This document shows, piece by piece, positions 53,828 through 61,399 of a stretch of 64,000 bases of DNA (positions are counted from its first letter, which is position 1; every line of letters starts with the position of its first letter). The notes under the pieces were generated by a model, which worked only from the letters and a program-made list of their open reading frames with translations, made no database searches and had not been told where the DNA came from. A program made the translations under genes and the position numbers. The DNA comes from Arthrobacter zhaoxinii (GTDB lineage Bacteria; Actinomycetota; Actinomycetes; Actinomycetales; Micrococcaceae), in contig NZ_JANFLT010000005.1 of the NCBI RefSeq assembly GCF_024385505.1, positions 248,001 through 312,000 on the forward strand, in the 5' to 3' direction.

Positions 53828-55231
53828 ATGGCTGACATCAAAGCGGAAACCGTCCAGCCCGAGCTCAAGCGGGTCATGGGCACCAAGCTGCTGCTGCTCT
53901 TTATCGTCGGCGACATCCTGGGCACCGGCGTCTATGCCCTGACCGGACAGGTGGCCGGCGAAATCGGAGGTGCCGCCTGGGCGCCCATCCTGCTCGCGTT
54001 CGCGGTGGCAACCATTACTGCTTTGTCCTATCTGGAACTGGTGACGAAGTATCCGCAGGCGGCCGGTGCCGCCCTGTACACGCATAAGGCCTTCGGCGTG
54101 CATTTCCTGACCTTCCTCGTGACCTTCGGGGTGCTCTGCTCCGGGATAACGTCCGCTTCGACGGCCTCGAAATTCCTCGCCGAGAACTTTATTGTCGGGT
54201 TTCAGCTTGAGTGGGGACAGACCGGAGTCACCTGGATCGCTGTGATCTTCGTGCTGCTGCTCGCTGCCGTCAATCTCAGGGGCGCAGCGGAAAGCGTGAA
54301 GTTCAACATTGTGCTGACCGCCATCGAGCTGACCGGCCTCCTGATCGTCATAGCCATCGGGTTCTGGGCCATGAGCCAGGGCAACGCGGACTTTTCCCGG
54401 GTGGTGGTGTTTGAAACCGAAGCGGGCAAAAGCGTGTTCCTCGCCCTCACCGGCGCCACCGCTTTGGCATTCTTCTCCATGGTCGGCTTCGAGGACTCGG
54501 TGAACATGGCGGAGGAAACCCGTGACCCGTCGAGGATCTTCCCGAAGGTGATGCTCACCGGCCTGACCATTACGGTCTCGGTCTATCTGCTGGTGTCCAT
54601 CGCCGCCGTCGCCGTGGTGCCGGTGGGGCAGCTGTCCGAATCCGCCACCCCGCTGCTGGAGGTGGTGCGGGCCGGTGCCCCCAACCTCCCCGTGGACGTT
54701 ATTTATCCGTTCCTGTCCATCTTTGCCGTCGCCAACACCGCCCTGATCAACATGCTGATGGCCAGCCGGCTGCTCTACGGCATGGCAAAACAGGATGTCC
54801 TGCCCCGCGGGCTGTCGGCGGTCCTGCCCGGACGCCGCACCCCCTGGGCGTCCATTGCGTTTACGACGGCGATCGCGGTGGGCCTGATCATCGTGGTCAC
54901 CAACTTCATGGGCCGGGAAACGGTGACGGCACTCGGCGGGACCACCGCACTGCTGCTGCTGGCCGTCTTCACCGTGGTGAACATCGCGTGCATCGTCCTG
55001 CGCCGAACGCCGGTTGACCGGCCGCACTTCCGCTCCCCCGGCATCATGCCCTTCATCGGTGCCGGAACCTGCGCCTTCCTGCTCGGTCCGTGGGCGCAGG
55101 ACGCCATTGAGTACCGGATCGCCGGGCTGCTGCTGCTGCTCGGGCTAGTTCTGTGGGTGCTCACCTGGATCTGGAACCGGGCAGTGAAAGCACGCAGGAC
55201 CCGTTTCAGCGACCCCTCGCAGCTGAGCTGA
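53828..55231 (+). CDS. APC-family amino-acid/cation permease
   Basis: 467 aa with 12 membrane helices. The first helix begins GTKLLLLFIVGDILGTGVYALTG, with the unwound GxG motif of APC transporters. LVTKYPQAAGAALYTHKAFG and the SMVGFEDSVNMAEETRDPSRIFP loop (helix 6 and its exit) match the family. Substrate cannot be told; amino-acid or polyamine import likely. GGAAGGA lies before the ATG. Followed 37 bp later by a Usp gene. Confidence 0.92.
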   Translation: MADIKAETVQPELKRVMGTKLLLLFIVGDILGTGVYALTGQVAGEIGGAAWAPILLAFAVATITALSYLELVTKYPQAAGAALYTHKAFGVHFLTFLVTFGVLCSGITSASTASKFLAENFIVGFQLEWGQTGVTWIAVIFVLLLAAVNLRGAAESVKFNIVLTAIELTGLLIVIAIGFWAMSQGNADFSRVVVFETEAGKSVFLALTGATALAFFSMVGFEDSVNMAEETRDPSRIFPKVMLTGLTITVSVYLLVSIAAVAVVPVGQLSESATPLLEVVRAGAPNLPVDVIYPFLSIFAVANTALINMLMASRLLYGMAKQDVLPRGLSAVLPGRRTPWASIAFTTAIAVGLIIVVTNFMGRETVTALGGTTALLLLAVFTVVNIACIVLRRTPVDRPHFRSPGIMPFIGAGTCAFLLGPWAQDAIEYRIAGLLLLLGLVLWVLTWIWNRAVKARRTRFSDPSQLS

Positions 55232-55268
55232 GCGAGCCAGTGGCGAAGCAGGCAGGAAGAAGGAAGCC

Positions 55269-55661
55269 ATGACCGTCGTCGTCGGATACGTCCCCACACC
55301 GGAGGGGGAAACAGCGCTGCGCGCCGCGCTCCGCGCAGCACGGGACCTCGCCACCGGACTCGTGGTGGTTAATGTGGAGAGCACCCGCAAGCCGCGGCCG
55401 GAACATACCCCCGACTATCTGCAGACGCTGACCGGCGTCCTGCAGGGCAGCGGGGTTTCCCATGTCCTGCTTCACCCCGCCGGGGACTTTGATGCCGCCG
55501 AGGAAATCCTGAAGGCAATCCAGGACCACGGTGCCCGCCTGGTGGTGGTGGGGATCCGGCACCGGACGCCGGTGGGCAAGCTCATTCTGGGCAGCACGTC
55601 CCAGCGCGTGCTGCTGGAGGCCGCCTGCCCGGTGCTTGCGGTCAAAGCCGGCCAGGCCTGA
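55269..55661 (+). CDS. Universal stress protein (UspA family)
   Basis: 130 aa. TVVVGYVPTPEGETALRAAL at the start and the ATP-binding motif VVGIRHRTPVGKLILGSTSQRVL (the G-2x-G-9x-G(S/T) type) identify the fold. ATG after AAGAAGGAAG. Often encoded next to the transporter it may modulate, as here. Convergent with kynU, 4 bp between stop codons. Confidence 0.9.
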   Translation: MTVVVGYVPTPEGETALRAALRAARDLATGLVVVNVESTRKPRPEHTPDYLQTLTGVLQGSGVSHVLLHPAGDFDAAEEILKAIQDHGARLVVVGIRHRTPVGKLILGSTSQRVLLEAACPVLAVKAGQA

Positions 55662-55665
55662 GGCT

Positions 55666-56883
55666 TCAGAGTTCGGCCAGTACCGCTTCGATCCCGGTGA
55701 AGGTCTCCGCGAAGGACGTGGACAGGGGTGACAAGCCCAGCCGAATGCCGTCCGGATTGCGGTAATCCGGGATGATGCCCTGCTGCCAGAGGGCAGCGGT
55801 CGCTGCCTTGAACTTCGGATGGTCGATGGTGATGTGGCTGCCGCGGCGGTCCGGGTCGCGCGGCGAGGCCAGCACGACGCCGCGCGGTGCCAGCAGAGCG
55901 TCGACGGCGGTGAGCGCGTATTGGGTAAGCGCCTGTGACTTTGCGCGGACGGCATCCATTCCGGCCTCCCGGATCAGGGCAATCATGTCCTGCATCGCGA
56001 GCATGCCCAGGATGGGAGGGGTGCCCGAGACCAGGCGGCGAATGCCTTCGGCCGGAACATAGCCCTGCGCCATGCCGAACGGATCGCTGGACCCCAGCCA
56101 GCCCTGGATGGGCTGGGAGAAGTCCGCCTGGTGGCGGGCGGCCACGTAGGCCCAGGCGGGTGCACCCGGGCCGCCGTTGAGGTATTTGTAGCTGCAGCCG
56201 ACGGCGTAGTCCGTCCCCTCGGCGTCCAGCTCGGCAGGTACGGCCCCCACCGAATGGCACAGGTCCCACAGGACCAGCCCGCCGGCGTCGTGCACGATTG
56301 TGTTGATGGCCGCTGAATCGGCAAGGTACCCGGAGCGGTAGGCCACGTGGCTGAACACGGCCAGTGCGGTCTGCGGGCCGACGGCGTCCGCCACCGCTTC
56401 GGGGGTGACTCCGCCGGCATACTCGGCGGACACCCAGCGCAGGGTCAGGCCGCATTCGCGGGCCACGCCTTCCAGGACGTACCGGTCTGTCGGGAAGTTG
56501 TCGGCATCGAGCAGAATCTCGGTGCGGCCGGGCCGGGCGGCGACGGCGGCCCGTGCCAGCTTGTACAGCAGCACAGTAGTGGAATCCGCAACGATGCACT
56601 GTCCGGGAGCGGCACCGAGCGCCACCTCGCCGAGTTCGTCGCCGATCCGGCCGGGCAGCTCCAGCCACTGCTCGTCCCAGCCGCGGATCAGCCGCCCGCC
56701 CCACTGGCGCGAGATAAAATCCTGCAGGTTTTCGGCGGTGGCGCGGAGCGGGCGGCCCAGCGAATTACCGTCCAGATACGCCCGGACGCCCTCTGCCGGC
56801 AGGAACCGGTCCCGGTAGCCCGCGAGGGGGTCGGCGGCGTCGAGTTCCTTGGCGGCAACCAGCAGGCCGGGAGCATCAATCAT
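55666..56883 (-). CDS. kynU: Kynureninase
   Basis: 405 aa, PLP-dependent cleavage of L-kynurenine to anthranilate and L-alanine. Landmarks: LDGNSLG, LLYKLARAAVAARPGRTEILLD, SHVAYRSG, WDLCHSVGAVP (Asp of the PLP ring) and the lysine of GCSYKYLNGGPGAP. The ATG at 56883 is six bases after TAAGGT. No kynA or kynB is adjacent. Could feed anthranilate to tryptophan synthesis or to catabolism. Confidence 0.94.
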   Translation of the reverse strand: MIDAPGLLVAAKELDAADPLAGYRDRFLPAEGVRAYLDGNSLGRPLRATAENLQDFISRQWGGRLIRGWDEQWLELPGRIGDELGEVALGAAPGQCIVADSTTVLLYKLARAAVAARPGRTEILLDADNFPTDRYVLEGVARECGLTLRWVSAEYAGGVTPEAVADAVGPQTALAVFSHVAYRSGYLADSAAINTIVHDAGGLVLWDLCHSVGAVPAELDAEGTDYAVGCSYKYLNGGPGAPAWAYVAARHQADFSQPIQGWLGSSDPFGMAQGYVPAEGIRRLVSGTPPILGMLAMQDMIALIREAGMDAVRAKSQALTQYALTAVDALLAPRGVVLASPRDPDRRGSHITIDHPKFKAATAALWQQGIIPDYRNPDGIRLGLSPLSTSFAETFTGIEAVLAEL

Positions 56884-56889
56884 GAGGGA

Positions 56890-56895
56890 ACCTTA
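56890..56895 (-). promoter_or_regulatory. -10 box of kynU (leaderless type)
   Basis: TAAGGT on the minus strand, six bases, ATG at 56883. Just after the terminator of the MaoC operon. Confidence 0.5.
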
Positions 56896-56908
56896 GCATC
56901 AGGACATC

Positions 56909-56953
56909 CAAAAGCCCGTCCGCTTCCGGGTGCTCCCGGAGGCGGACGGGCTG
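56909..56953 (-). terminator. Terminator of the MaoC-FabG-thiolase operon
   Basis: AGCCCGTCCGC (56913-56923) pairs with GCGGACGGGCT (56942-56952). On the minus strand the stem is followed by TTTTGG. Confidence 0.85.
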
Positions 56954-56964
56954 TGCGGATGTGC

Positions 56965-57915
56965 TCAGGCGCGGGGTGCGGCGCTGAATCCCTTTCCGTC
57001 GGACGCAGGGTCCAGCGGCGTGACCGAACCGGAGAAGTGCCGCCGGTGGGAACGCGGATTCCAGCCCGTGAAGGTGGAGCCGGCCCATTCGCCCGCTGTC
57101 CCGTCGTCGTCGATCGCCACCGCAACCGTGGCAGGCAGGAACACCGGCGACTCAAAGTCGATGCTCCACTGGAACGGTCCCTCATGGGTCTGCACCGTAT
57201 CGGCAACCACCCGCGAGGCCAGGTACATCCCGTGGGCCAGGGACTGCTTCATGCCCAGGGCCTTCGCCGACAGCCGGCTGAGGTGGATGGGGTTGAAGTC
57301 GCCGGAGACCCGGGCGTAGTTACGTCCGGCGTCGGCGCCCAGGCGCCAGAGCGCCGTCGGGAGCGGAGGAACGAACTCCGTCCGCACCGCCGACTTGTCC
57401 GGCCGGTCGATCTTCGGCAGGAAAACGCCCTTGGCCAGGTAGGTGGAACGGCCGCGCCAGACAGTCTCGGAGCCGCCGTCCGCCTCTACCGTGACTTCGG
57501 CGACGAGTTCCACCTGGGTTCCGGCCCGGTGGCCGGCGAGGTTTTCCGCCCACGCGGTAACCGTCAGGGGTTCGCCGTAGTGGATCGGCCGGAAATGGTG
57601 CACCTCGTTGCGCAGGTGCACCATCCCCAGCAGGGGCAGGGGGAAGTCCTCGCGGGCCATCAGGGACATGGCCACCGGGAACGCGAAGGTATGCACGTAG
57701 CCGGTGGGCAGGTAATCCGTGGCGCTGTGCAGGACCAGGCGCTGGAAATCGGTGAGCCGGGCCAGGTCTACGGAGGCCCCGCGCACCACGTGCCGGTCCG
57801 TCGGCAGGCTGCCGGTGGTTTTCGACGGCGACAGGCGCGACTTCGCCGCGCTGCCCACCGCACCGGCATAGAGGCGCCCGAGGGCGGGGATCTCGCTCAG
57901 CTGGGTATCCGTCAT
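56965..57915 (-). CDS. MaoC-like (R)-hydroxyacyl dehydratase, HtdX-like
   Basis: 316 aa, double hot-dog. The catalytic C-terminal half holds the hydratase-2 motif YARVSGDFNPIHLSRLSA (Asp/His dyad) and LAHGMY. The N-terminal half (residues about 1-180) is a degenerate hot-dog. Gene order MaoC-HMW FabG-thiolase matches the mycobacterial htdX-fabG4-fadA2 cluster as I recall it. Acts on enoyl/hydroxyacyl-CoA or -ACP. ATG overlaps the FabG stop by 4 bp. Confidence 0.9.
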   Translation of the reverse strand: MTDTQLSEIPALGRLYAGAVGSAAKSRLSPSKTTGSLPTDRHVVRGASVDLARLTDFQRLVLHSATDYLPTGYVHTFAFPVAMSLMAREDFPLPLLGMVHLRNEVHHFRPIHYGEPLTVTAWAENLAGHRAGTQVELVAEVTVEADGGSETVWRGRSTYLAKGVFLPKIDRPDKSAVRTEFVPPLPTALWRLGADAGRNYARVSGDFNPIHLSRLSAKALGMKQSLAHGMYLASRVVADTVQTHEGPFQWSIDFESPVFLPATVAVAIDDDGTAGEWAGSTFTGWNPRSHRRHFSGSVTPLDPASDGKGFSAAPRA

Positions 57916-59252
57916 GCACCCACCATATTCTGCCCGCAGACGCGTACTACCTGTCCGTTGACGCCGGCAGCCGAATCGGAGGCAAGGAAGGAAATGGTCT
58001 CCGCGACGTCGACGGGCAGTCCACCCTGCTGCAGGCTGGACAGCCGGCGTGCCACCTGACGGGTGAGCGCGGGAATGGCAGCGGTCATGTCGGTTTCGAT
58101 AAAGCCCGGCGCGACGGCGTTGATGGAGGCGCCGCGCGGTGCCAGCAGCGGCGCGGTGGCGCGGACCATGCCGATCACGCCGCCCTTGGACGCTGCGTAG
58201 TTGGTCTGCCCGCGGTTGCCGGCAATGCCGCTGGTGGAGGCCAGCGAGACGATCCGGCCCTCGGGGCTGAAACCGGCGGAGGACAGGAAGGTTTCATTCA
58301 TCCGCAGCTGCGAGGCAATATTCACGGCAATGACCGAGCCCCAGCGGGCTTCATCCATGTTGGCCAGCAGCTTGTCACGGGTGATGCCGGCGTTGTGGAT
58401 CACGATGTCCAGGTGCCCGTAGCGTTCGACGGCGTGGGTGAGGATGCGGTCCGCGGCGTCTTCACGGGTGATATCGACCTGGAGTGCCGTGCCGGAGATT
58501 TCGTTGGCTACCTTCGCCAGCTGTTCTCCGGCCGCAGGCACATCCACCACGATCACCGATGCGCCGTCGCGGTGCAGTACCCGGGCAATAGCGGCGCCGA
58601 TGCCGCGGGCGGCACCGGTCACGACGGCGACCTTGCCGGCCAGCGGCGCGTTCCAATCGGCCGGAAGCTCGCCGGCGTCGGAACCGACGGTGATGAACTG
58701 TCCGCTGACGTAGGCGCTCTTGCCCGAAAGCAGGAACCGGAGGGCTGCGGCCACCGAGGGCGCCGTGGCCTGCACGCCGTTGGCCAGCACAATGCCGTTG
58801 GCCGTGGCTCCGCCGCGCAGTTCGTGCGCAATGGAGCGCAGCGTACCGTCGACACCCTGGCGGGCCGCTGCGGCTGCCGGGTCCTGTGCTTCCGCCGCCG
58901 GGCGGGAAACGGTGATGACCCGTCCGCCGGGGGCAAGGTCGCGCAGCGCTGCGCCGGCGGCCAGGGTCGGCTCGCCCAGATCCGTCGGCGCCGCGGCGTC
59001 GTCGAGCACCATCAGGATGGCGCCGAGCTTTTCCTTCGGCGTCGCGTGCCGGCGTACGTCCTGGTCCCAGCCCAGAAGCAGCCGGGACAGCTCGTCGGCG
59101 GCAGTGCTCTTGCCGAGCACGAGCACCGGGCCCGGCACCAGGGGTCGAGACGGGTCGAAGCGGCGCAGGATAGCCGGCCGGGGCAGGCCGAGCTTCTTGG
59201 ACAGCTCCTTGGTGAAGCCGCTGTTTACGAGGTTCAGGTAGGTATCACTCAT
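57912..59252 (-). CDS. High-molecular-weight 3-oxoacyl-ACP/CoA reductase (FabG4-like)
   Basis: 446 aa. The N-terminal flavodoxin-like domain (about 1-200, no cofactor motif) is followed by an SDR domain. That has GAARGIGAAIARVL, HNAGITRDKLLANMDEARW, SLASTSGIAGNRGQTNYAASKGG (Ser-Tyr-Lys triad) and PGFIETDMTAAIPA. The extended form is known as HMW FabG, NADH-using in mycobacteria. Starts at ATG 59252; thiolase stop is 2 bp upstream. Confidence 0.93.
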   Translation of the reverse strand: MSDTYLNLVNSGFTKELSKKLGLPRPAILRRFDPSRPLVPGPVLVLGKSTAADELSRLLLGWDQDVRRHATPKEKLGAILMVLDDAAAPTDLGEPTLAAGAALRDLAPGGRVITVSRPAAEAQDPAAAAARQGVDGTLRSIAHELRGGATANGIVLANGVQATAPSVAAALRFLLSGKSAYVSGQFITVGSDAGELPADWNAPLAGKVAVVTGAARGIGAAIARVLHRDGASVIVVDVPAAGEQLAKVANEISGTALQVDITREDAADRILTHAVERYGHLDIVIHNAGITRDKLLANMDEARWGSVIAVNIASQLRMNETFLSSAGFSPEGRIVSLASTSGIAGNRGQTNYAASKGGVIGMVRATAPLLAPRGASINAVAPGFIETDMTAAIPALTRQVARRLSSLQQGGLPVDVAETISFLASDSAAGVNGQVVRVCGQNMVGA

Positions 59253-59254
59253 GG

Positions 59255-60592
59255 TCAGCGCGCCTCGAGGATTGCGACGAGGCCCTGGCCGCCGGCAGCG
59301 CAGATGGAGATCAGGCCGCGGCCCGAGCCCTTTTCATGCAGCATCTTGGCCAGCGAGGCGACAATGCGTCCGCCGGTGGCCGCGAACGGGTGTCCGGCGG
59401 CCAGCGAGGAGCCGTTGACGTTGAGCTTGCTGCGGTCGATGCTGCCGAGCGGTGCGTCCAGGCCCAGACGGGTGCGGCAGAATTCCTCATCCTCCCAGGC
59501 AGCCAGGGTGGAGAGGACGGTTCCTGCGAAGGCCTCGTGGATTTCGAAGAAGTCGAAATCGTCGAAGGTCAGGCGATGGCGGGCCAGCAGGCGCGGTACG
59601 GCGAAGGCCGGAGCCATCAGCAGGCCGTCCTTGCCGTGTACGAAGTCAACGGCGCCGGCTTCGGCGTCCACAATGTTCGCCAGCATCGGCAGGTCGTGTT
59701 CGCGGGCGTAGTCCTCGGAGCCCAGCAGGACCACGGAGGCGCCGTCGGTCAGCGGGGTGGAGTTGCCGGCGGTCATGGTGGCCTCATCGCCCAGGCTCTT
59801 GCCGAAGGCCGGCTTGAGCTTGGCCAGTTTTTCCATGGTGGTGTCGGGGCGCAGGTTCGCGTCCTTTGCCAGGCCGCGGTACGGGGTCACGAGGTCATCG
59901 AAGAAGCCGCGGTCGTAGGCGGCTGCCATGTTGCGGTGGCTGTTGAAGGCCAGTTCGTCCTGGGCTTCGCGGGTGATCTTCCACTGGGCGGTGGTCAGGG
60001 CCTGATGCTCGCCCATGGACAGCCCGGTGCGAGGTTCGCCGGTGGACGGCGCGTTCGGGGAGAGGTCCTTGGGACGGATCTTGGCGACGGCCGCCAGCTT
60101 CTGCTTGGTGGTCCGGGCGCGGGAGAGGTCCAGCAGTGCCCGGCGGAGGCCTTCGCTGACGGCAATGGGAGCGTCCGAGGCGGAGTCGACGCCGCCGGCA
60201 ATGGCGGATTCCAGCTGTCCGAGCTTGATCTTGTTCGCCAGGCTCACCACCGTCTCCAGGCCGGTGGCACAGGCCTGCTGTACGTCATAGGCGGGGGTTT
60301 CCGGCGACAGTGCCGAACCCAGGACCGCTTCGCGGGTCAGGTTGAAGTCGCGGGAGTGCTTGAGAACGGCGCCGCCGGCAACTTCGCCGATGCGCTCGCC
60401 CTGCAGGCCGAAGCGGGCAACCAGCCCGTCAAGGGCGGCCGTGAGCATGTCCTGGTTGGAGCTGTAGGTGTACTTGCCGCCCGAGCGGGCGAAGGGAATG
60501 CGGTTTCCGCCGATCACCACCGCCTTGCGCACCGATGAGCCGGCGCCGTTGTTCGTGGGGGTAGCTCGTGCGGATTCAGGCTGTGCAGCCAT
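59255..60592 (-). CDS. Acetyl-CoA C-acyltransferase (thiolase, FadA2-like)
   Basis: 445 aa. Catalytic Cys in VQQACATGLETV. The second half has GGNSTPLTDGASVVLLG, the HEAFAGTV stretch and NVNGSSLAAGHPFAATGGR. The last active-site CAAGGQGLVAI is intact. Catalyses thiolytic cleavage in beta-oxidation. ATG at 60592 with AAGGAGAA 7-8 bp upstream; an earlier start at 60616 is less good. First gene of the three-gene minus-strand operon. Confidence 0.93.
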   Translation of the reverse strand: MAAQPESARATPTNNGAGSSVRKAVVIGGNRIPFARSGGKYTYSSNQDMLTAALDGLVARFGLQGERIGEVAGGAVLKHSRDFNLTREAVLGSALSPETPAYDVQQACATGLETVVSLANKIKLGQLESAIAGGVDSASDAPIAVSEGLRRALLDLSRARTTKQKLAAVAKIRPKDLSPNAPSTGEPRTGLSMGEHQALTTAQWKITREAQDELAFNSHRNMAAAYDRGFFDDLVTPYRGLAKDANLRPDTTMEKLAKLKPAFGKSLGDEATMTAGNSTPLTDGASVVLLGSEDYAREHDLPMLANIVDAEAGAVDFVHGKDGLLMAPAFAVPRLLARHRLTFDDFDFFEIHEAFAGTVLSTLAAWEDEEFCRTRLGLDAPLGSIDRSKLNVNGSSLAAGHPFAATGGRIVASLAKMLHEKGSGRGLISICAAGGQGLVAILEAR

Positions 60593-60637
60593 TCGTCGTT
60601 CTCCTTGGGAGTCCATGGGGGTTCGATGTGACGTCAG

Positions 60638-60666
60638 TTACTGTTACCCAGCGTACCTGATACGCT
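60638..60666 (+). promoter_or_regulatory. Promoter of the TetR-acyl-CoA oxidase operon
   Basis: TTACTG (60638-60643), 17-bp spacer, TACGCT (60661-60666), then seven bases to the GTG at 60674; leaderless type. Confidence 0.55.
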
Positions 60667-60673
60667 CAGTATC
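60659..60673. promoter_or_regulatory. Short palindrome at the TetR start, possible operator
   Basis: GATACGCTCAGTATC: five-base arms around GCTCA, covering the -10 box and ending at the start codon. It fits autoregulation but the arms are short. Confidence 0.4.
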
Positions 60674-61399
60674 GTGAACAACGTACTTGAAGATCCTTCC
60701 GCGCCGTCCCCGGCTGCGGACGGCCGCGCGCTCCGCTGGGAAGCGCACCGGGCCGAGCGCCGTCGTACCCTGATCAAAACCGCCCGCCGGGCCGTGCATA
60801 CCCTGGGCTGCGCGGCGTCGATGGAAGAGATTGCCGCCGCCTCCGGCACTTCGAAGTCCGTGTTCTACCGCTACTTCGGGGACAAGGCCGGGCTGCAGAA
60901 AGCCATGGGGGAAATGGCCGTGGCCCGGATGCAGGAAAAGATCGTGGAAGCGGGCCGCACCGCAGTCTCCGCCCGGTCCGGCCTGCGGGCCATGGTGTCG
61001 GCCTACCTGCAGATGGCGGAGACCTCCCCCAATGTCTACCTGTTTGTCACCGGCCAGCTTGGCGACGGCGGGCCGGGACAGATCGACACCGCCCTCTCGT
61101 CCTTCTTCGACACCATCACGGCAATGATGGACTCGGCCGTGCGCGACTACCTGGCCGGCCGTGAGGTTCCTCCCCAGGCCAGCGCCACCGCACAGTACTG
61201 GCCCACGGCCGCCCTCGGCATGATCCGGGCTGCCGGAGAGCGCTGGATCGCCGCTCCCCCCGGCCCCGGCAAGCCGACCGAGGAACAAATGACCGACCAG
61301 CTGACTGCCTGGCTCTTTGACGGCATTGGCTACGACCGGGGGCATCTGCCCCCGACCCCTCCAGCTACTCCCTCCAACCACGAGAAGGAAACGCAATGA
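60674..61399 (+). CDS. TetR-family transcriptional regulator of the fatty-acid cluster
   Basis: 241 aa. HTH at about residues 30-70 (LIKTARRAVHTLGCAASMEEIAAASGTSKSVFYRYFGDKAGLQ). The ligand domain contains VSAYLQMAETSPNVYLFVTGQL and an actinobacterial C-terminal segment. Effector likely an acyl-CoA, by position between the thiolase and acyl-CoA oxidase genes. GTG start at 60674. Its stop overlaps the next ATG by 4 bp. Confidence 0.9.
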   Translation: MNNVLEDPSAPSPAADGRALRWEAHRAERRRTLIKTARRAVHTLGCAASMEEIAAASGTSKSVFYRYFGDKAGLQKAMGEMAVARMQEKIVEAGRTAVSARSGLRAMVSAYLQMAETSPNVYLFVTGQLGDGGPGQIDTALSSFFDTITAMMDSAVRDYLAGREVPPQASATAQYWPTAALGMIRAAGERWIAAPPGPGKPTEEQMTDQLTAWLFDGIGYDRGHLPPTPPATPSNHEKETQ

